Assembly: GCA_945867255.1 (NCBI GenBank)
Contig: CAMBHV010000127.1
Span: 1-5,041, forward strand
Source: an uncultured Clostridia bacterium
Lineage (GTDB): Bacteria > Bacillota > Clostridia > Oscillospirales > Ruminococcaceae
DNA: 5,041 nucleotides
Direction: 5' to 3'
In this document: piece by piece, positions 3,938 to 5,041 of the stretch
Layout of the letters: every line of letters begins with the position of its first letter
How positions within the stretch are numbered: position 1 is the first letter of the stretch
Notes under the pieces: model-generated
What the model was told of the DNA's origin: nothing
Seen by the model: the letters and a program-made list of their open reading frames with translations, nothing else
Database searches by the model: none
Position numbers and translations under genes: made by a program

Positions 3938-4828
3938 TCATGCACAATTCTTAGGATATTTTCCGTTCTTAGGATATTTTCCGTCTTTATCCGGGCATAA
4001 GATAATTTCTGCTTTTGCGTCGGGAATGCTCATAATCACTTCGCCTACAGCAGGCACACAAATTTTTCCCGAACGCGGGTTCTTGATGCTATCAACCGAT
4101 GTAGTAAGTTTGGCCTCTACGTCTGATTTTTCAAAGCACAGATCTGTATTCACCATTTCACAGTCAATCAATTTCAGTCCTTGGCAGTAACACAATGGCT
4201 GTGTACCTTCTATCCTACAATTCACAAGTGTCAAGCCGTTTGAATACCAGGCCAGATACTCTCCTTTCAGTACGCTATTTTTTACGGTGACATTTTCCGC
4301 ATGCCAGAAAGCATCTTTCGTATCAAACTGACAGTTATCAAACACTGCATTTCTGATATACTGAAACGAATACTTTCCTTTCATTTTCACATTGGAAAAG
4401 CTTAGGTTTTCAGAACGCATCATAAAATATTCGCTTTCCACTGTGCAGCTATGCATATGTATTCCACGTACGCTCCAACCAAATTCCGGCGAAAGAATAT
4501 CACAATTTCTTATTTTGACATTGCTGCATTCGCGCAGTGCTTTGATACCGTGTAATTTTGTATCTTCTATATCGATATGCGTTGAATACCACAATGCCGC
4601 ACGACATTTGGATGTCAGTTCACAGGAATGAAGACATAAGTTCACATCATGCCAAAAAGGATACCTCAAGTTACAAAAACAACCTTCAAGCATAATATTT
4701 TTGCTTTCTTTTAGCGCGCTTTCTCCATCTGATGGCCCGTCAAATGCACATTTTTTCAGCATAATTCCCTCACTTGCATACAAGGCGCGCTCCTGATCAA
4801 AAATTTTATTTTCTATCAATGTTTTCAT
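3938..4828 (-). CDS. DUF3737 family protein (predicted right-handed beta-helix)
   Basis: I recognise the DUF3737 pattern across the 296 residues: an N-terminal ENKIFDQERALY, then DGPSDGESALKE (30-41), LRYPFWHD (54-61), CRAALWYS (75-82), LHGIKALRECSNV (92-104), SPEFGWSVRG (113-122) and ESEYFMMRSENL (131-142). These are followed by KGEYLAWYSN and IGT/EGTQPLCYCQGLKLIDCEM-like segments. Recurrent N/D-C and hydrophobic steps about every 20 residues suggest a right-handed parallel beta-helix like that of pectate-lyase-type folds. The biochemical role is unknown. There is no signal peptide or membrane segment, so it is probably cytoplasmic. The ATG follows GAGGAGA (4842-4836) at 7 bases and overlaps the regulator stop as ATGA. 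The C-terminus carries a 6-residue tandem duplication (GKYPKN, 283-294) beyond the conserved domain. Confidence 0.9.
   Translation of the reverse strand: MKTLIENKIFDQERALYASEGIMLKKCAFDGPSDGESALKESKNIMLEGCFCNLRYPFWHDVNLCLHSCELTSKCRAALWYSTHIDIEDTKLHGIKALRECSNVKIRNCDILSPEFGWSVRGIHMHSCTVESEYFMMRSENLSFSNVKMKGKYSFQYIRNAVFDNCQFDTKDAFWHAENVTVKNSVLKGEYLAWYSNGLTLVNCRIEGTQPLCYCQGLKLIDCEMVNTDLCFEKSDVEAKLTTSVDSIKNPRSGKICVPAVGEVIMSIPDAKAEIILCPDKDGKYPKNGKYPKNCA
3948..3983. repeat. 18-bp perfect tandem duplication inside the DUF3737 gene
   Basis: TTCTTAGGATATTTTCCG occurs twice in direct succession (3948-3965 and 3966-3983). Being a multiple of three it keeps the frame and duplicates the residues GKYPKN near the C-terminus. 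The identical copies suggest a recent slippage event. Confidence 0.97.
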
Positions 4829-5041
4829 TTCCGAATCTCCTCTCTCGAAACGCCATCTAACTTCTCCAACTTTATTTGGTATACCAGATAATCCAGATAT
4901 CTAATCTTGCGTTCGTCTTCATGTACACGTTCTAAAAGTTCGTACCTCTGTTCTGAAAGCAAATCGAGCTGAGCATCGATCTCGTTTTTTTCCCAACATT
5001 TTATAAAGCGTGTAATAGTTCGCGAATTACAGCCCGCATCT
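4825..5041 (-). CDS. MerR-type transcriptional regulator, C-terminal part (truncated by the window edge)
   Basis: The last 71 residues are visible and end at TGA 4827-4825. The segment DAGCNSRTITRFIKCWEKNE resembles the part linking the winged-helix domain to the dimer helix. AQLDLLSEQRYELLERVHED with RKIRYLDYLVYQIKLEKL is a long charged heptad-like helix ending in the LDYL.Y pattern common at the end of MerR dimerisation coiled coils. The DNA-binding domain is outside the window, so the family call is inferred from this tail alone. The TGA overlaps the DUF3737 ATG by four bases (ATGA), so the two are translated together. MerR proteins usually control their own operon, so control of the DUF3737 gene is a fair inference. 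Confidence 0.7.
   Translation of the reverse strand, partial: DAGCNSRTITRFIKCWEKNEIDAQLDLLSEQRYELLERVHEDERKIRYLDYLVYQIKLEKLDGVSREEIRK

Overview
The window looks like chromosomal DNA from a Bacillota bacterium, most likely class Clostridia. The reasons are moderate GC, strong AGGAGG-type ribosome binding sites, many intrinsic terminators with long A/T flanks, a DUF3737 gene beside a MerR regulator, and a TrxA-TrxB pair with an NADPH-type reductase. I cannot place it to genus. Every supported gene lies on the minus strand, so transcription runs from right to left.

Layout in transcription order. (1) 5041-3938: the C-terminal end of a MerR-type regulator overlaps the start of a DUF3737 beta-helix protein by ATGA, so the two form an operon, which ends in a very strong hairpin at 3846-3885. 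(2) 3845-3630: about 200 bases with nothing I can name. (3) 3629-2136: a promoter with an extended -10, a 27-codon open reading frame with its own ribosome binding site, a terminator built into the end of that reading frame, and then a CNNM/CorC (HlyC-type) membrane protein gene. That gene is interrupted by one in-frame TAA in the linker between its two CBS motifs. The arrangement resembles leader-peptide attenuation. (4) 2135-1892: an intergenic region with a stem-loop at 2008-2040 and a perfect 17-bp palindrome at the presumed -35 of trxA. (5) 1877-607: trxA and trxB, tightly coupled, encoding a thioredoxin with an unusual WCKYC active site and its NADPH-dependent reductase. A hairpin follows. 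(6) 458-208: a near-consensus promoter transcribes a degenerate tRNA-like remnant and then an intact tRNA-Ala(GGC) with encoded CCA. Hairpins follow at 165-208 and 91-115. (7) 50-1: the start of an unidentified minus-strand gene with a GTG codon.

Functionally, trxAB is a self-contained disulfide-reducing module and the tRNA unit is housekeeping. The CNNM/CorC locus would belong to divalent-cation (Mg2+) homeostasis if it works. The MerR/DUF3737 pair is a regulator with a conserved partner of unknown function. The most interesting candidate is the leader ORF/terminator arrangement before the CNNM/CorC gene, together with that gene's single nonsense codon. No complete new defence or mobile system is visible.
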